Below, piece by piece: positions 7,182 through 15,024 of a DNA stretch of 17,180 nt. Below the pieces are notes generated by a model. That model was not told where the DNA came from and did no database searches. It worked only from the letters and a program-made list of their open reading frames with translations. The position numbers and the translations under genes are program-made. The DNA comes from SIG588 sp045533175 (lineage in GTDB: Bacteria > Bacillota > Clostridia > Oscillospirales > Acutalibacteraceae): contig JAZSHJ010000011.1 of the NCBI GenBank assembly GCA_045533175.1, positions 1-17,180 on the forward strand, read 5' to 3'. Numbering within the stretch: the first letter of the stretch is position 1; each line of letters opens with the position of its first letter.

Positions 7182-8135
7182 TTACCATTTTAAGATATTT
7201 ACGGCCGCTTCAACAAGCGACACCTTGTCCGAATAGTCATCCACAAATAATGTGTGGGCGGTTTCTATGCGGCGAAACCACGACAGTTGCCGTTTGGCGT
7301 AACGGCGCGTTTCGCGTTTGAGATTTTCGGTTGCTTCGGCCAATGTAAGCGCACCCGCAAAATAGGGTGCCAACTCTTTGTAGCCGATTGCTTGCATCGC
7401 CGTAGGGGCATAAGGAGATTGCAAAACGGTCGAAGCTTCTTCGAGCAAACCTTGTTTCAACATAATATCCACACGGCGGTTGATGCGATCATATAACACC
7501 GCGCGATCACGAAAATCCAACACGATCATACGCGTATCGTACGGCGGCGGTTCCAAACGCGAGCGACGTATCCATTCACTCATGGGAACGCCTGTCAAAA
7601 GTGCCACTTCCAATGCGCGCACAATTCGACCTTGATCGTTCGGATGCAGTTTGGCGGCCGTTTCAGGATCGTATTCCGCCAACCGATCGCGCATTGTTTC
7701 ACCGCCGAGCGCTTTATATTCGTTCTGTAACTGTTTTCGCAACGCTAAACTTTCGTCGCCGCCCTCTTCTGAAAACGCCAAATTCTCGGTCACCGCTTGG
7801 ATATATAATCCTGTGCCGCCGCAAAGAATCGGGTGTTTCCCATCGGACTGCAAGCGATCGATCGCCGCCTTTGAATCGGCAGCGTAGCGTGCCACGCTGT
7901 AGCGTTCGGTAAGCGGCAAACAACCAATCAGATGATGAGGCACACCGTCCATCTCTTCTGCCGTGGGGCGCGCGGTGCCGATCATTAAGTCTTCATACAC
8001 CTGCATGGAATCGGCGGATACAATTTCGCCGTTCAACCGCTTTGCAAGGGCGATGGCAAGGGCGGTTTTTCCCGAAGCAGTCGGCCCTGCAATTACCGAT
8101 AATCGTTTGCTCATCATATTCTTAAATTCGTCCAA
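7182..8135 (-). CDS. miaA: tRNA dimethylallyltransferase MiaA
   Basis: MiaA transfers the dimethylallyl group of DMAPP to N6 of A37 in tRNAs reading UNN codons, giving i6A, the substrate of MiaB encoded at the head of this unit. The 317-residue product has the P-loop GPTASGKT at 17-24, the catalytic-region motif SADSMQVYEDL shortly after, a DxxPHHL-like segment (DGVPHHLIG) and the C-terminal GYKEL and RRYAKRQLSWFRR blocks. TTG 8135 is taken as the start because GGAG at 8143-8146 is seven bases upstream. ATG 8117 or 8114 are possible and would remove 6-7 residues, but lack a clear site. The start overlaps the mutL stop by 14 bases, suggesting coupling. Identity is firm; the start is not. Confidence 0.95.
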   Translation of the reverse strand: MDEFKNMMSKRLSVIAGPTASGKTALAIALAKRLNGEIVSADSMQVYEDLMIGTARPTAEEMDGVPHHLIGCLPLTERYSVARYAADSKAAIDRLQSDGKHPILCGGTGLYIQAVTENLAFSEEGGDESLALRKQLQNEYKALGGETMRDRLAEYDPETAAKLHPNDQGRIVRALEVALLTGVPMSEWIRRSRLEPPPYDTRMIVLDFRDRAVLYDRINRRVDIMLKQGLLEEASTVLQSPYAPTAMQAIGYKELAPYFAGALTLAEATENLKRETRRYAKRQLSWFRRIETAHTLFVDDYSDKVSLVEAAVNILKW

Positions 8136-10011
8136 ACTGTTTCTCCAGTTCTTTACGTGTCAATTCAAAGCAAACGGGACGCCCGTGCGGACAGTAGCGC
8201 ACCTCGTCATCGTTCAACACGCGCCGTGCCAATGCTTCCAGTTCGGCGGGCGATTGCCGATCTCCCGCCTTGACTGCCGCGCGACAGGCCACCGAATGAT
8301 AGATCCACGAAAGTTTGTCCAATTCGATCTCCTGTTTGCCCGAAAGGAATCCGTCGGCAATCTCTTCCAACAATGCGGGAATATCCTCCCCCGTCAACAT
8401 CATCGGCACCGATCGTACAAGCACGGTACCGTCAAACTCTTCCACATCAAATCCCGCATCGCCGAGAAGCGAAAGGTGTGGTAAAAGGGCTTCGTATTCC
8501 TTGTGGCTGAGAGGTACGGAAACGGGTGTTAATAACAACTGGGCATCCTTTTGTGCGGTCTGACGCAACTTGTTATACAGGATGCGTTCATGTGCTGCGT
8601 GTTTATCGATAAAGAAAATCGATTCACCCTTCTGCACCAACAAATAGGTGCGATATACCTCGCCCAAATACACAATCGGTTCCGTATCCTGTGCAGGAGG
8701 GACAACCTTAACTTCTGTGTTCAAGACGGGTGGTGCAACGGAAACGGTGGGTTCCTCGACCGCCGTTTTTTGCACGGGCGGGGACGGCGGATCTACCGTG
8801 ATATCCGGCTTTCCGTACAAGATCGCCGTGCGATCACGAAGAGGCATCTGCTTGGGGTGTGCTTCAGGATTCAAGGGCCGTTTTTTAAATCCGTTAGTCG
8901 CAGCAGGGGGCTCTGTGACCACCGCCGGCTTGTCCTCAACAGGTACAGCAAACCGCACTTGTTCAGCTTCGGGAAGAATCTCTTTCGGTTTCACCGCCGC
9001 AAAGGAAGCTTGTTTCGGGGCGTCGCCCGCCGTGAGTGCTGATTTCACTCCGTGATACACGGCATCGAACACGGGACGTTCGTTGACAAAGCGCACTTCG
9101 ATTTTTGCGGGGTGCACGTTGGCATCCACCAGTTCCGCCGCCATATCTACGTGAAGCACACAGGACGGAAATTTACCGATCATAATGTTCCCTTGGAACG
9201 CGCGTTCCAACGCCGCGGCGGCCGTGCGCGTTTTTACGTAGCGACCGTTCACAAAAAAGTGTTGCATCGTGCGGTTGGAACGGGCGTTGACGGGCTTGCA
9301 AATATATCCATACACGTGTACGCCGCCGAGCGAATAATCCACGGGAATCAACCCGTTAGCAAACTCGCGCCCGAACACCGCATAAATACAGGAATGGGCA
9401 TTCCCATCGCCGGGGGTAAGCAACGTTTCCTTGCCGTCACGCACAAAGCGCACGGAAATTTCGGGATGTGAAAGCGCAAGGCAATCCACCACAGCCGCCA
9501 CCGCGTTGGCTTCACTCACATCTTTCTTCAAAAACTTCATACGTGCGGGGACATTATAAAACAAATCCCGCACGAAAATTGTTGTACCGACGGGACAACC
9601 GATTTCACAAACATCGGGTTCTCCCCCGCCTTCGATCACACAGCGCGTTCCTGCCAATTCATCTGCGGTACGGGTGATAAGTTCCACGCGTGACACCGCA
9701 GAGATAGATGCCAGCGCTTCACCGCGAAACCCCAACGTACCGATACGCTCCAAATCTTCTTCGGAACGCACTTTGCTGGTGGCGTGACGCAAAAAGGCGG
9801 TGGTCACGTCGTCGCGGACAATACCGCACCCATTATCGCTTACACGAATGGTACGAACACCGCCGTTTTCAATTTCGACCGTAAGCGAGGTAGCACCCGC
9901 ATCGATTGCATTTTCCATCAATTCTTTCACGACCGAGGAAGGGCGTTCAACCACTTCGCCCGCCGCGATCAACTCCGCTGTATGGCGGTCCAATACGTGA
10001 ATCTTTGCCAC
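8122..10011 (-). CDS. mutL: DNA mismatch repair protein MutL (endonuclease type)
   Basis: MutL couples mismatch recognition by MutS to strand removal. The 629-residue protein has the GHKL ATPase motifs ELMENAIDAGA, DNGCGI, RHATSK and GFRGEAL in the N-terminal half. A variable Pro-rich linker (about 340-450) leads to a C-terminal dimerisation/endonuclease domain. Endonuclease motifs are DKHAAHER at 469-476, ACRAAVKAGD near 575, CPHGRP at 607-612 and a terminal FGR. QLLLTP at 491-496 fits the sliding-clamp binding motif. The usual second glutamate of the DQHA(X)2E(X)4E motif is Asn480 here. GTG is the start, with AGGAGG seven bases upstream. It follows mutS by 19 bases and overlaps miaA. Confidence 0.98.
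   Translation of the reverse strand: MAKIHVLDRHTAELIAAGEVVERPSSVVKELMENAIDAGATSLTVEIENGGVRTIRVSDNGCGIVRDDVTTAFLRHATSKVRSEEDLERIGTLGFRGEALASISAVSRVELITRTADELAGTRCVIEGGGEPDVCEIGCPVGTTIFVRDLFYNVPARMKFLKKDVSEANAVAAVVDCLALSHPEISVRFVRDGKETLLTPGDGNAHSCIYAVFGREFANGLIPVDYSLGGVHVYGYICKPVNARSNRTMQHFFVNGRYVKTRTAAAALERAFQGNIMIGKFPSCVLHVDMAAELVDANVHPAKIEVRFVNERPVFDAVYHGVKSALTAGDAPKQASFAAVKPKEILPEAEQVRFAVPVEDKPAVVTEPPAATNGFKKRPLNPEAHPKQMPLRDRTAILYGKPDITVDPPSPPVQKTAVEEPTVSVAPPVLNTEVKVVPPAQDTEPIVYLGEVYRTYLLVQKGESIFFIDKHAAHERILYNKLRQTAQKDAQLLLTPVSVPLSHKEYEALLPHLSLLGDAGFDVEEFDGTVLVRSVPMMLTGEDIPALLEEIADGFLSGKQEIELDKLSWIYHSVACRAAVKAGDRQSPAELEALARRVLNDDEVRYCPHGRPVCFELTRKELEKQFGRI
8143..8146 (-). promoter_or_regulatory. 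Ribosome binding site supporting the TTG start of miaA
   Basis: GGAG inside the 3' end of mutL stands seven bases before TTG 8135. The later ATG codons at 8117 and 8114 are preceded only by a weak A/G-rich stretch. Confidence 0.45.
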
Positions 10012-10030
10012 CGTGCCGCCTCCTTATCCG

Positions 10031-12658
10031 TTAATCTTCGCACAAACTCTTGGCTTGTGCGGCAAAGTCATACAAGGTTTGCAACGCTTCGATCGGCGTC
10101 AGCGTATTTACATCAAGTGATGCCAGACGTTGCACCAATTCGTTGTCTGCTGCCGAAAGCAACGACATCTGCGCATCCTCGTCTTGGTTGCGCGAAACGG
10201 GCTGCACGACCGTCGTTTCGCCACCCGCCGCCTCAAGACCGTACAATATCTCTTTTGCGCGGCGAACCACCGCATCGGGCACGCCGGCCAGTTTGGCCAC
10301 CTCGATACCGTAACTTTCATCGGCCGCCCCGCGTACGATACGTCGCAGGAACGTAATGCTGTCTCCGCGTTTTTTGGCGGCGATGTTGTAGTTGCGGATA
10401 CCGGGAATCTCTTCCTCCATTACCGTAAGTTCGTGATAATGGGTGGCAAACAGCGTTTTGGCACCGATCTTACGCGTATCGGCAACGTATTCAAGCACAG
10501 CACGCGCAATACTCATGCCGTCAAACGTGGAAGTGCCGCGCCCGATCTCGTCAAAAATCACCAAACTGTTTTTTGTGGCGTTTTTCAATATGGTGGCCAC
10601 TTCACTCATTTCCACCATAAACGTGGATTGCCCCGACGACAGATCATCTGACGCACCCACACGGGTGAAGATGCTGTCCACAATACCGATCACCGCATTG
10701 CTTGCGGGCACAAAACTGCCGCATTGTGCCATCAGTACGATCAACGCCGTTTGACGCATATAAGTGGATTTACCCGCCATGTTGGGACCGGTAATGAGAG
10801 CGATGCGATTGTCACCGTTGTCCAAACGGGTATCGTTCGGCACAAACGGTGCGTCGAGCAATGCTTCCACCACGGGATGACGCCCGTTTTCAATAGCCAA
10901 TTCGCCGTTTAATACCATGGTGGGACGGCAATAGTTGCGACGCACCGCCACTTCGGCAAAAGAGCAAAGCACATCCAACTGCGCCACAGCTTCTGCGGTG
11001 GATTGAATGCGATGCAATTCCCCTGCCACGCGCAGACGCAGGTCGGTAAACAACTGATACTCCAACGCGACCGAACGGTCTTTGGCTGTCAGCACACGGG
11101 TTTCGAGTTCCTTAAGTTCTTGGGTTATGTAGCGTTCGGCATTGGCCAGCGTTTGCTTGCGAATGTAGTGTTCCGGCACCGATTCGGAATACGCACGGGA
11201 CACTTCAATATAGTAACCGAACACACGGTTATAACCGACTTTCAGCGTTTTAATGCCGGTTTTTTCCTTTTCTTCGGCTTCAATGCGGGCAATGATTCCT
11301 TTGCCGTCGTTCATATCCCCGCGCAACTCATCCAGTTCTGCGTGATACCCTTTGCGGATCATCCCGCCTTCACGCACCGAAAACGGCGGATCTTCCTCCA
11401 ACGCCTCATCGATCCAATCATGAACATCCGAAAGAGGATCGATCGCCTGTTCGATGTCGCACAGCATAGCCGATGAAACACCGAAAAGCCGTTCCTTGAT
11501 GGGGCGCAAACACTCGATTGCGCGGCAAAGCGAGCGCAATTCCTTGGCGTTTGCGCTACCGTACACGATGCGCGTCATAATGCGTTCAAGATCATAAATA
11601 TCCTGAAGTAACGGAAACAGATCGCCGCGGCGCGCCGTATCCCCCACCAATTCTTCCACCGCGTTATGGCGGCGCAGAATGGGTGCAGGTTGGATAAGCG
11701 GTTGTTCAATCCAACGACGGATCAAACGTTTGCCCATGGCCGTCTTGGTTTTATCCAACACGCCAAGCAGAGAACCACGCTTTTCCTTGTTGCGCATGGT
11801 TTCGATCAGTTCCAGGTTGCGGCGTGTCATAAGATCCAGCTTCATAAACTGAATGTCCGAATAGAACTGCGGCCGGCGGATACGTTCCAAACCGCCCATT
11901 TGCGTTTCACGCAAATAGCCAAGTGCACAACCCAGCGCCTGCACGGCAGGTTCTTGCCCTTCCAACCCCAACTCATCCAAAGTGGAAACCGCAAATTGAC
12001 TGCATACCGCATCACGTGCAATATCAAGTGCAAAATGGCGGTCTTCGGCTACGTCTGCAGACACGTTTAACCGCGATGTAATAAACTCCGCGAACTCTTT
12101 TGAAGAGGCTGCCCCCTCCGAAAGCAGGATTTCGCTGGGATGAAACCGTGCCAGTTCGTTTTGCAAACGGGACAACGTATCCTCGCCAACAATACGCGTC
12201 AAATACACATCGCCCGTGGAGCAATCCGCAAAGCACACGCCGACATCCTTAAGCAACGAGTCGGAAAACACCGTGCACAAATAGTTGTTACGGCTTTCAT
12301 CCAGCATACTGCCCTCGATGACCGTGCCGGGCGTGATGATACGCACGATATCGCGCTTCACAAGCCCTTGAGCTTTGGCGGGATCTTCCACCTGTTCACA
12401 AATGGCTACTTTGTATCCTTTGGCTACCAAGCGTGCCACGTAGGATTCATAACTGTGAAACGGCACACCGCACATCGGCGCCCGTTCTTCCTGGCCGCAA
12501 TCGCGTCCCGTCAATACCAATTCCAGTTCCCGCGAAGCAATCTTGGCATCTTCAAAGAACATCTCATAAAAGTCGCCCAATCGAAAGAACAGAAGGCAAC
12601 CGGGATGTTCCGCTTTGATATTGAGATATTGCTTCATCATGGGAGTCATGTCCGCCAT
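10031..12658 (-). CDS. mutS: DNA mismatch repair protein MutS
   Basis: MutS recognises mismatches and small loops and, with ATP, forms a sliding clamp that recruits MutL. The 875-residue protein is a full-length MutS1. It has the mismatch-wedging Phe-x-Glu motif in GDFYEMF (Phe30, Glu32), the connector and lever/clamp regions, Walker A GPNMAGKST at 624-632, Walker B VIFDE with Asp703-Glu704 and the following GRGTSTFDG, and the ATHYHEL switch near 740. QMSLL at 830-834 is a beta-clamp binding motif like the one known in Escherichia coli MutS. ATG with GAGG eight bases upstream is the start. It lies 27 bases after the YmcA-like gene and 19 before mutL. Confidence 0.99.
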   Translation of the reverse strand: MADMTPMMKQYLNIKAEHPGCLLFFRLGDFYEMFFEDAKIASRELELVLTGRDCGQEERAPMCGVPFHSYESYVARLVAKGYKVAICEQVEDPAKAQGLVKRDIVRIITPGTVIEGSMLDESRNNYLCTVFSDSLLKDVGVCFADCSTGDVYLTRIVGEDTLSRLQNELARFHPSEILLSEGAASSKEFAEFITSRLNVSADVAEDRHFALDIARDAVCSQFAVSTLDELGLEGQEPAVQALGCALGYLRETQMGGLERIRRPQFYSDIQFMKLDLMTRRNLELIETMRNKEKRGSLLGVLDKTKTAMGKRLIRRWIEQPLIQPAPILRRHNAVEELVGDTARRGDLFPLLQDIYDLERIMTRIVYGSANAKELRSLCRAIECLRPIKERLFGVSSAMLCDIEQAIDPLSDVHDWIDEALEEDPPFSVREGGMIRKGYHAELDELRGDMNDGKGIIARIEAEEKEKTGIKTLKVGYNRVFGYYIEVSRAYSESVPEHYIRKQTLANAERYITQELKELETRVLTAKDRSVALEYQLFTDLRLRVAGELHRIQSTAEAVAQLDVLCSFAEVAVRRNYCRPTMVLNGELAIENGRHPVVEALLDAPFVPNDTRLDNGDNRIALITGPNMAGKSTYMRQTALIVLMAQCGSFVPASNAVIGIVDSIFTRVGASDDLSSGQSTFMVEMSEVATILKNATKNSLVIFDEIGRGTSTFDGMSIARAVLEYVADTRKIGAKTLFATHYHELTVMEEEIPGIRNYNIAAKKRGDSITFLRRIVRGAADESYGIEVAKLAGVPDAVVRRAKEILYGLEAAGGETTVVQPVSRNQDEDAQMSLLSAADNELVQRLASLDVNTLTPIEALQTLYDFAAQAKSLCED

Positions 12659-12685
12659 GGCGCGAACCTCACTTTACTGTAAAAC

Positions 12686-13099
12686 TTAGTGGCAGCCGCC
12701 GCAGGATGCACAGTTACCGCCGCAGGACGCCTCCATATCCGCGCTGTCGGGGTCCACGCCCTGTGCGGCCAAGGTCAAAATACGGGACACACCGTTCATC
12801 ATTTCGTCCATTCCGATCTTGGCGGCGTTGAATGCTTTCATGTTCTCGTTTTCCATCACTTGTGCATACAGCGCACGCAGCTCTTCGTCCAACGTTTTGA
12901 TCTTATCGGTATCTTTCTTGTCGTCATCCTTCGACGTTTCGGTGGCAAGCGCCATGCGTTTCAGGTTGAAATCGCCGATCAGCGTTTGCAACGCTTCGTC
13001 TGCATCGGCCGCAGCTTGCGCCATCTGCATGCGAATGTAACGCTCGTCCATTTGAATTTCGTGTGCCAAATCCTTAGTCAATTCCAAAATCTTATCCAT
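12686..13099 (-). CDS. YlbF/YmcA family protein with a cysteine-rich tail
   Basis: The family includes YlbF (RicF) and YmcA (RicA) of Bacillus subtilis, which with YaaT form a complex that carries iron-sulfur clusters and aids mRNA maturation by RNase Y, affecting competence, biofilm and sporulation. The 137-residue protein is almost entirely helical (about residues 1-115). It ends in a Gly/Cys-rich tail with Cys126, Cys130, Cys133, Cys136 and His137 (C-x3-C-x2-C-x2-C-H), likely a metal or cluster site. Its place between miaB and mutS is that of ymcA in Bacillus (ymcB-ymcA-cotE-mutS-mutL), so it may be the YmcA counterpart; family membership is firmer than this. ATG is preceded by AAGGAGA. 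Confidence 0.87.
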   Translation of the reverse strand: MDKILELTKDLAHEIQMDERYIRMQMAQAAADADEALQTLIGDFNLKRMALATETSKDDDKKDTDKIKTLDEELRALYAQVMENENMKAFNAAKIGMDEMMNGVSRILTLAAQGVDPDSADMEASCGGNCASCGGCH

Positions 13100-13114
13100 G
13101 TTTCTATCTCCTTT

Positions 13115-14530
13115 TCAGTTTTCAACAGAATCAATATGTCCTTCGGCGATCCAGCTCTTCGCCGAGGTAACCGTCAATATCACGTGCTTTCCGATCCACG
13201 ACGGATCACCTTCCACACGCACCACCACGTTTTCAGGCAAACGCGCTTCCAAAAACCCTTCGCCGACACTTTCAAGCAGAGCACGCCGTTGCGTCCCCAC
13301 CATACGGGAAAGGCGTTCGGCGGCAATCTCTTCTTGCACGCGGTTCATTTCGGTGAACCACGCCGTCTTTTCTTCGGCCGAGATGGGATCGTCCATCGCG
13401 GCGGCAGGGGTGCCTTTGCGCGGTGAAAAGATAAAAGTGAATAGCGAAACAAACTCTACTTCACGGATCAGACTGACCGTCTGTTCAAAGTCTTCCCGCG
13501 TTTCGCCCGGAAATCCCACAATCACATCGCTTGTGAACGCAATGTCGGGAATCACACGGCGAGCGTAGCGCACCAGTTCCAAATATTGTTCCCGCGTGTA
13601 ACCGCGATTCATTTCTTTCAGCACGCGGTTACTGCCGGATTGGAACGGCAGATGAAAATGGTGCGACACCTTTTTACATTCCGCAATTGTGTCAAACAAC
13701 CGCGGCGAAGCGTCTTTCGGATGGGACGTCATGAAGCGAATAAGAAAATCTCCTTCGATTGCGTTGATGCGTCGCAACAGCTCGGGGAAATCCACACCGT
13801 GCGATTCTCCTTTGCCGTAGGAGTTCACGTTTTGGCCAAGCAAGGTGATTTCCTTATACCCTGCCGCCACCAGTTCACGTGCCTCTTGCAAAACGGCCTC
13901 GGGATCGCGACTGCGTTCCCGCCCGCGCACATACGGCACGATGCAGTAGGTGCAAAAATTGTTGCATCCGTACATAATGGGTAGCCATGCTTTGAAATCA
14001 CCATCACGATGCACGGGAAGCCCCTCTACCAATACACCGTCGCAATCGGGAGTTTCGTGTATCGGTTTGCGCGAAGCAAGTGCCGTCGCCATCAATTCCG
14101 GCAAGCGATGCAACACGTGTGTGCCAAACACCAAACCGACAAACGGATAATGTTCCCGCAGTCGTTCGGCAACATGCGGCTGCTGCACCATGCAACCGCA
14201 CACGGCAATTAACAAATGCGGACGGCGACGTTTATACACCTTCAAAGCGCCGACATTGCCGAACACGCGATCTTCCGCGTGTTCCCGCACCGCACAGGTG
14301 TTAAAAAGAATAAAATCCGCTTGTGCTGCGTCTTCGGTAAAACCAAAGCCGATTTCTTCCAGCATACCTTTGATATGTTCGGAATCGGATACGTTTTGTT
14401 GGCACCCAAATGTGCGAACAAACGCTAATGGACGGTGAATGCCACGCATTTCATAATAGGCATTGATCTGCTTCGCGTACACCTTCCCCACCGCCAACTC
14501 TTCGGCGGAAATATGTTGAATGTTGACCAT
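13115..14530 (-). CDS. miaB: tRNA-2-methylthio-N6-dimethylallyladenosine synthase MiaB
   Basis: MiaB is a radical-SAM methylthiotransferase that converts i6A37 to ms2i6A37 in tRNA, using two [4Fe-4S] clusters. The 471-residue protein has the N-terminal UPF0004 domain with cluster cysteines Cys43 (TFGCQQN), Cys79 (FNTCAVRE) and Cys113 (CGCMVQQ). The radical-SAM motif GCNNFCTYC follows, with Cys189, Cys193 and Cys196, then VPYVRGRERSR. The GQNVNSYG and HLPFQSGSNRVLKEMNRGY blocks are typical of the family, and a C-terminal TRAM domain ends at VENG-like residues. About 35 residues precede the conserved core, as in Bacillus YmcB. ATG has AAGGAAG upstream. It is the first gene after a strong promoter and lies 15 bases from the YmcA-like gene. 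Confidence 0.98.
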   Translation of the reverse strand: MVNIQHISAEELAVGKVYAKQINAYYEMRGIHRPLAFVRTFGCQQNVSDSEHIKGMLEEIGFGFTEDAAQADFILFNTCAVREHAEDRVFGNVGALKVYKRRRPHLLIAVCGCMVQQPHVAERLREHYPFVGLVFGTHVLHRLPELMATALASRKPIHETPDCDGVLVEGLPVHRDGDFKAWLPIMYGCNNFCTYCIVPYVRGRERSRDPEAVLQEARELVAAGYKEITLLGQNVNSYGKGESHGVDFPELLRRINAIEGDFLIRFMTSHPKDASPRLFDTIAECKKVSHHFHLPFQSGSNRVLKEMNRGYTREQYLELVRYARRVIPDIAFTSDVIVGFPGETREDFEQTVSLIREVEFVSLFTFIFSPRKGTPAAAMDDPISAEEKTAWFTEMNRVQEEIAAERLSRMVGTQRRALLESVGEGFLEARLPENVVVRVEGDPSWIGKHVILTVTSAKSWIAEGHIDSVEN

Positions 14531-14592
14531 GATTCACTTCCTTATCGGACACCAAACCGAGTTGCTCGGCCATACTTTGCCTAATTTTAATT

Positions 14593-14621
14593 ATTATATC
14601 AAAATTCCTTTTTATTTGCAA
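14593..14621 (-). promoter_or_regulatory. Sigma-A promoter of the miaB-to-divIVA unit
   Basis: Read on the minus strand, TTGCAA (14621-14616) and a perfect TATAAT (14598-14593) are separated by 17 bases in A/T-rich DNA. The predicted transcript starts near 14586, giving a leader of about 55 bases. That leader can form a small CCGAG-CAA-CTCGG hairpin (14569-14557) with no T-run after it. It lies 43 bases beyond the rqcP terminator. Confidence 0.88.
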
Positions 14622-14663
14622 TCGCACAGAGCAAATTTTTTGCTGATTTTTTAAAAATTTTAC

Positions 14664-14699
14664 AAAAAAATCCCCTCTGTTCCGTGGCAGAACAGAGGG
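14664..14699 (-). terminator. Rho-independent terminator after rqcP
   Basis: On the minus strand CCCTCTGTTC (14699-14690) pairs perfectly with GAACAGAGGG (14682-14673) around a 7-base loop, followed by GAT and a T-run ending at 14664. It begins eight bases after the rqcP stop codon and separates the mazG-hup-rqcP unit from the miaB promoter. Confidence 0.93.
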
Positions 14700-14707
14700 A
14701 TACGAAT

Positions 14708-14947
14708 TCACAGTATTTTGTACAACAAAGCCGCATCGTTTTTCGCAACCGTTTCTTGCACATCCAGCACTTCGGCGCGCAATTCGCGTGCACCGAGTTG
14801 TATGGTAAGGACATCCCCTACTTTAACATCGTACGATGCCCGTGCCGCTTTCCCGTTCACCAAAACACGCCCCGCGTCGCATGCCTCATTAGCAACGGTG
14901 CGGCGTTTGATAAGGCGGGATACCTTCAAATATTTATCCAAGCGCAT
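14708..14947 (-). CDS. rqcP: RqcP (YabO/Hsp15-like) S4-domain ribosome quality-control factor
   Basis: RqcP binds obstructed 50S subunits and stabilises the P-site tRNA while RqcH adds alanine tails to stalled chains. The 79-residue protein is essentially one S4 domain: MRLDKYLKVSRLIKRRTVAN opens it, with GRVLVNGKAARASYDVKVGD forming the RNA-binding turn and strands. Arg2 and Arg16, which contact rRNA or tRNA in the Bacillus protein as far as I recall, are present. ATG 14947 has AAAGGAG upstream; a longer in-frame reading to 15007 passes through the stem-loop and is rejected. Gene order mazG-hup-rqcP is close to Bacillus yabN-yabO, but yabP, yabQ and divIC do not follow. Confidence 0.94.
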   Translation of the reverse strand: MRLDKYLKVSRLIKRRTVANEACDAGRVLVNGKAARASYDVKVGDVLTIQLGARELRAEVLDVQETVAKNDAALLYKIL

Positions 14948-14970
14948 ATGAACTCTCCTTTGAACGTACA

Positions 14971-14998
14971 AGAAGCCGCCCCCGAAAGGGCGGCTTCT
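14971..14998 (-). other. GC-rich stem-loop between hup and rqcP
   Basis: An 11-bp perfect inverted repeat (AGAAGCCGCCC at 14971-14981, GGGCGGCTTCT at 14988-14998) closes a 6-base loop. On the minus strand it is followed by TTGTACG rather than a T-run, so it is at best a weak terminator. It may act as a 3' stabiliser of the hup message that lets only part of the transcript continue into rqcP. Confidence 0.7.
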
Positions 14999-15024
14999 GC
15001 GACACAATCTTTCCGGGGTTGCAA

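Noticed and set aside
6701..7321. Plus-strand open frame of 206 codons
   Set aside because: Antisense to the HlyD-like gene and the end of miaA, with no recognisable domain or start signal.
12689..13426. Plus-strand open frame of 245 codons
   Set aside because: Spans the antisense of the YmcA-like gene and miaB across their junction; His/Phe/Arg-rich composition typical of a shadow frame.
14557..14569. Leader hairpin of miaB as a possible riboswitch or attenuator
   Set aside because: Only five base pairs with a three-base loop, no T-run and a leader of about 55 bases, too small for a known riboswitch.
14451..14711. Minus-strand 86-codon frame upstream of miaB
   Set aside because: It crosses the rqcP terminator and the miaB promoter and overlaps the start of miaB in another frame.
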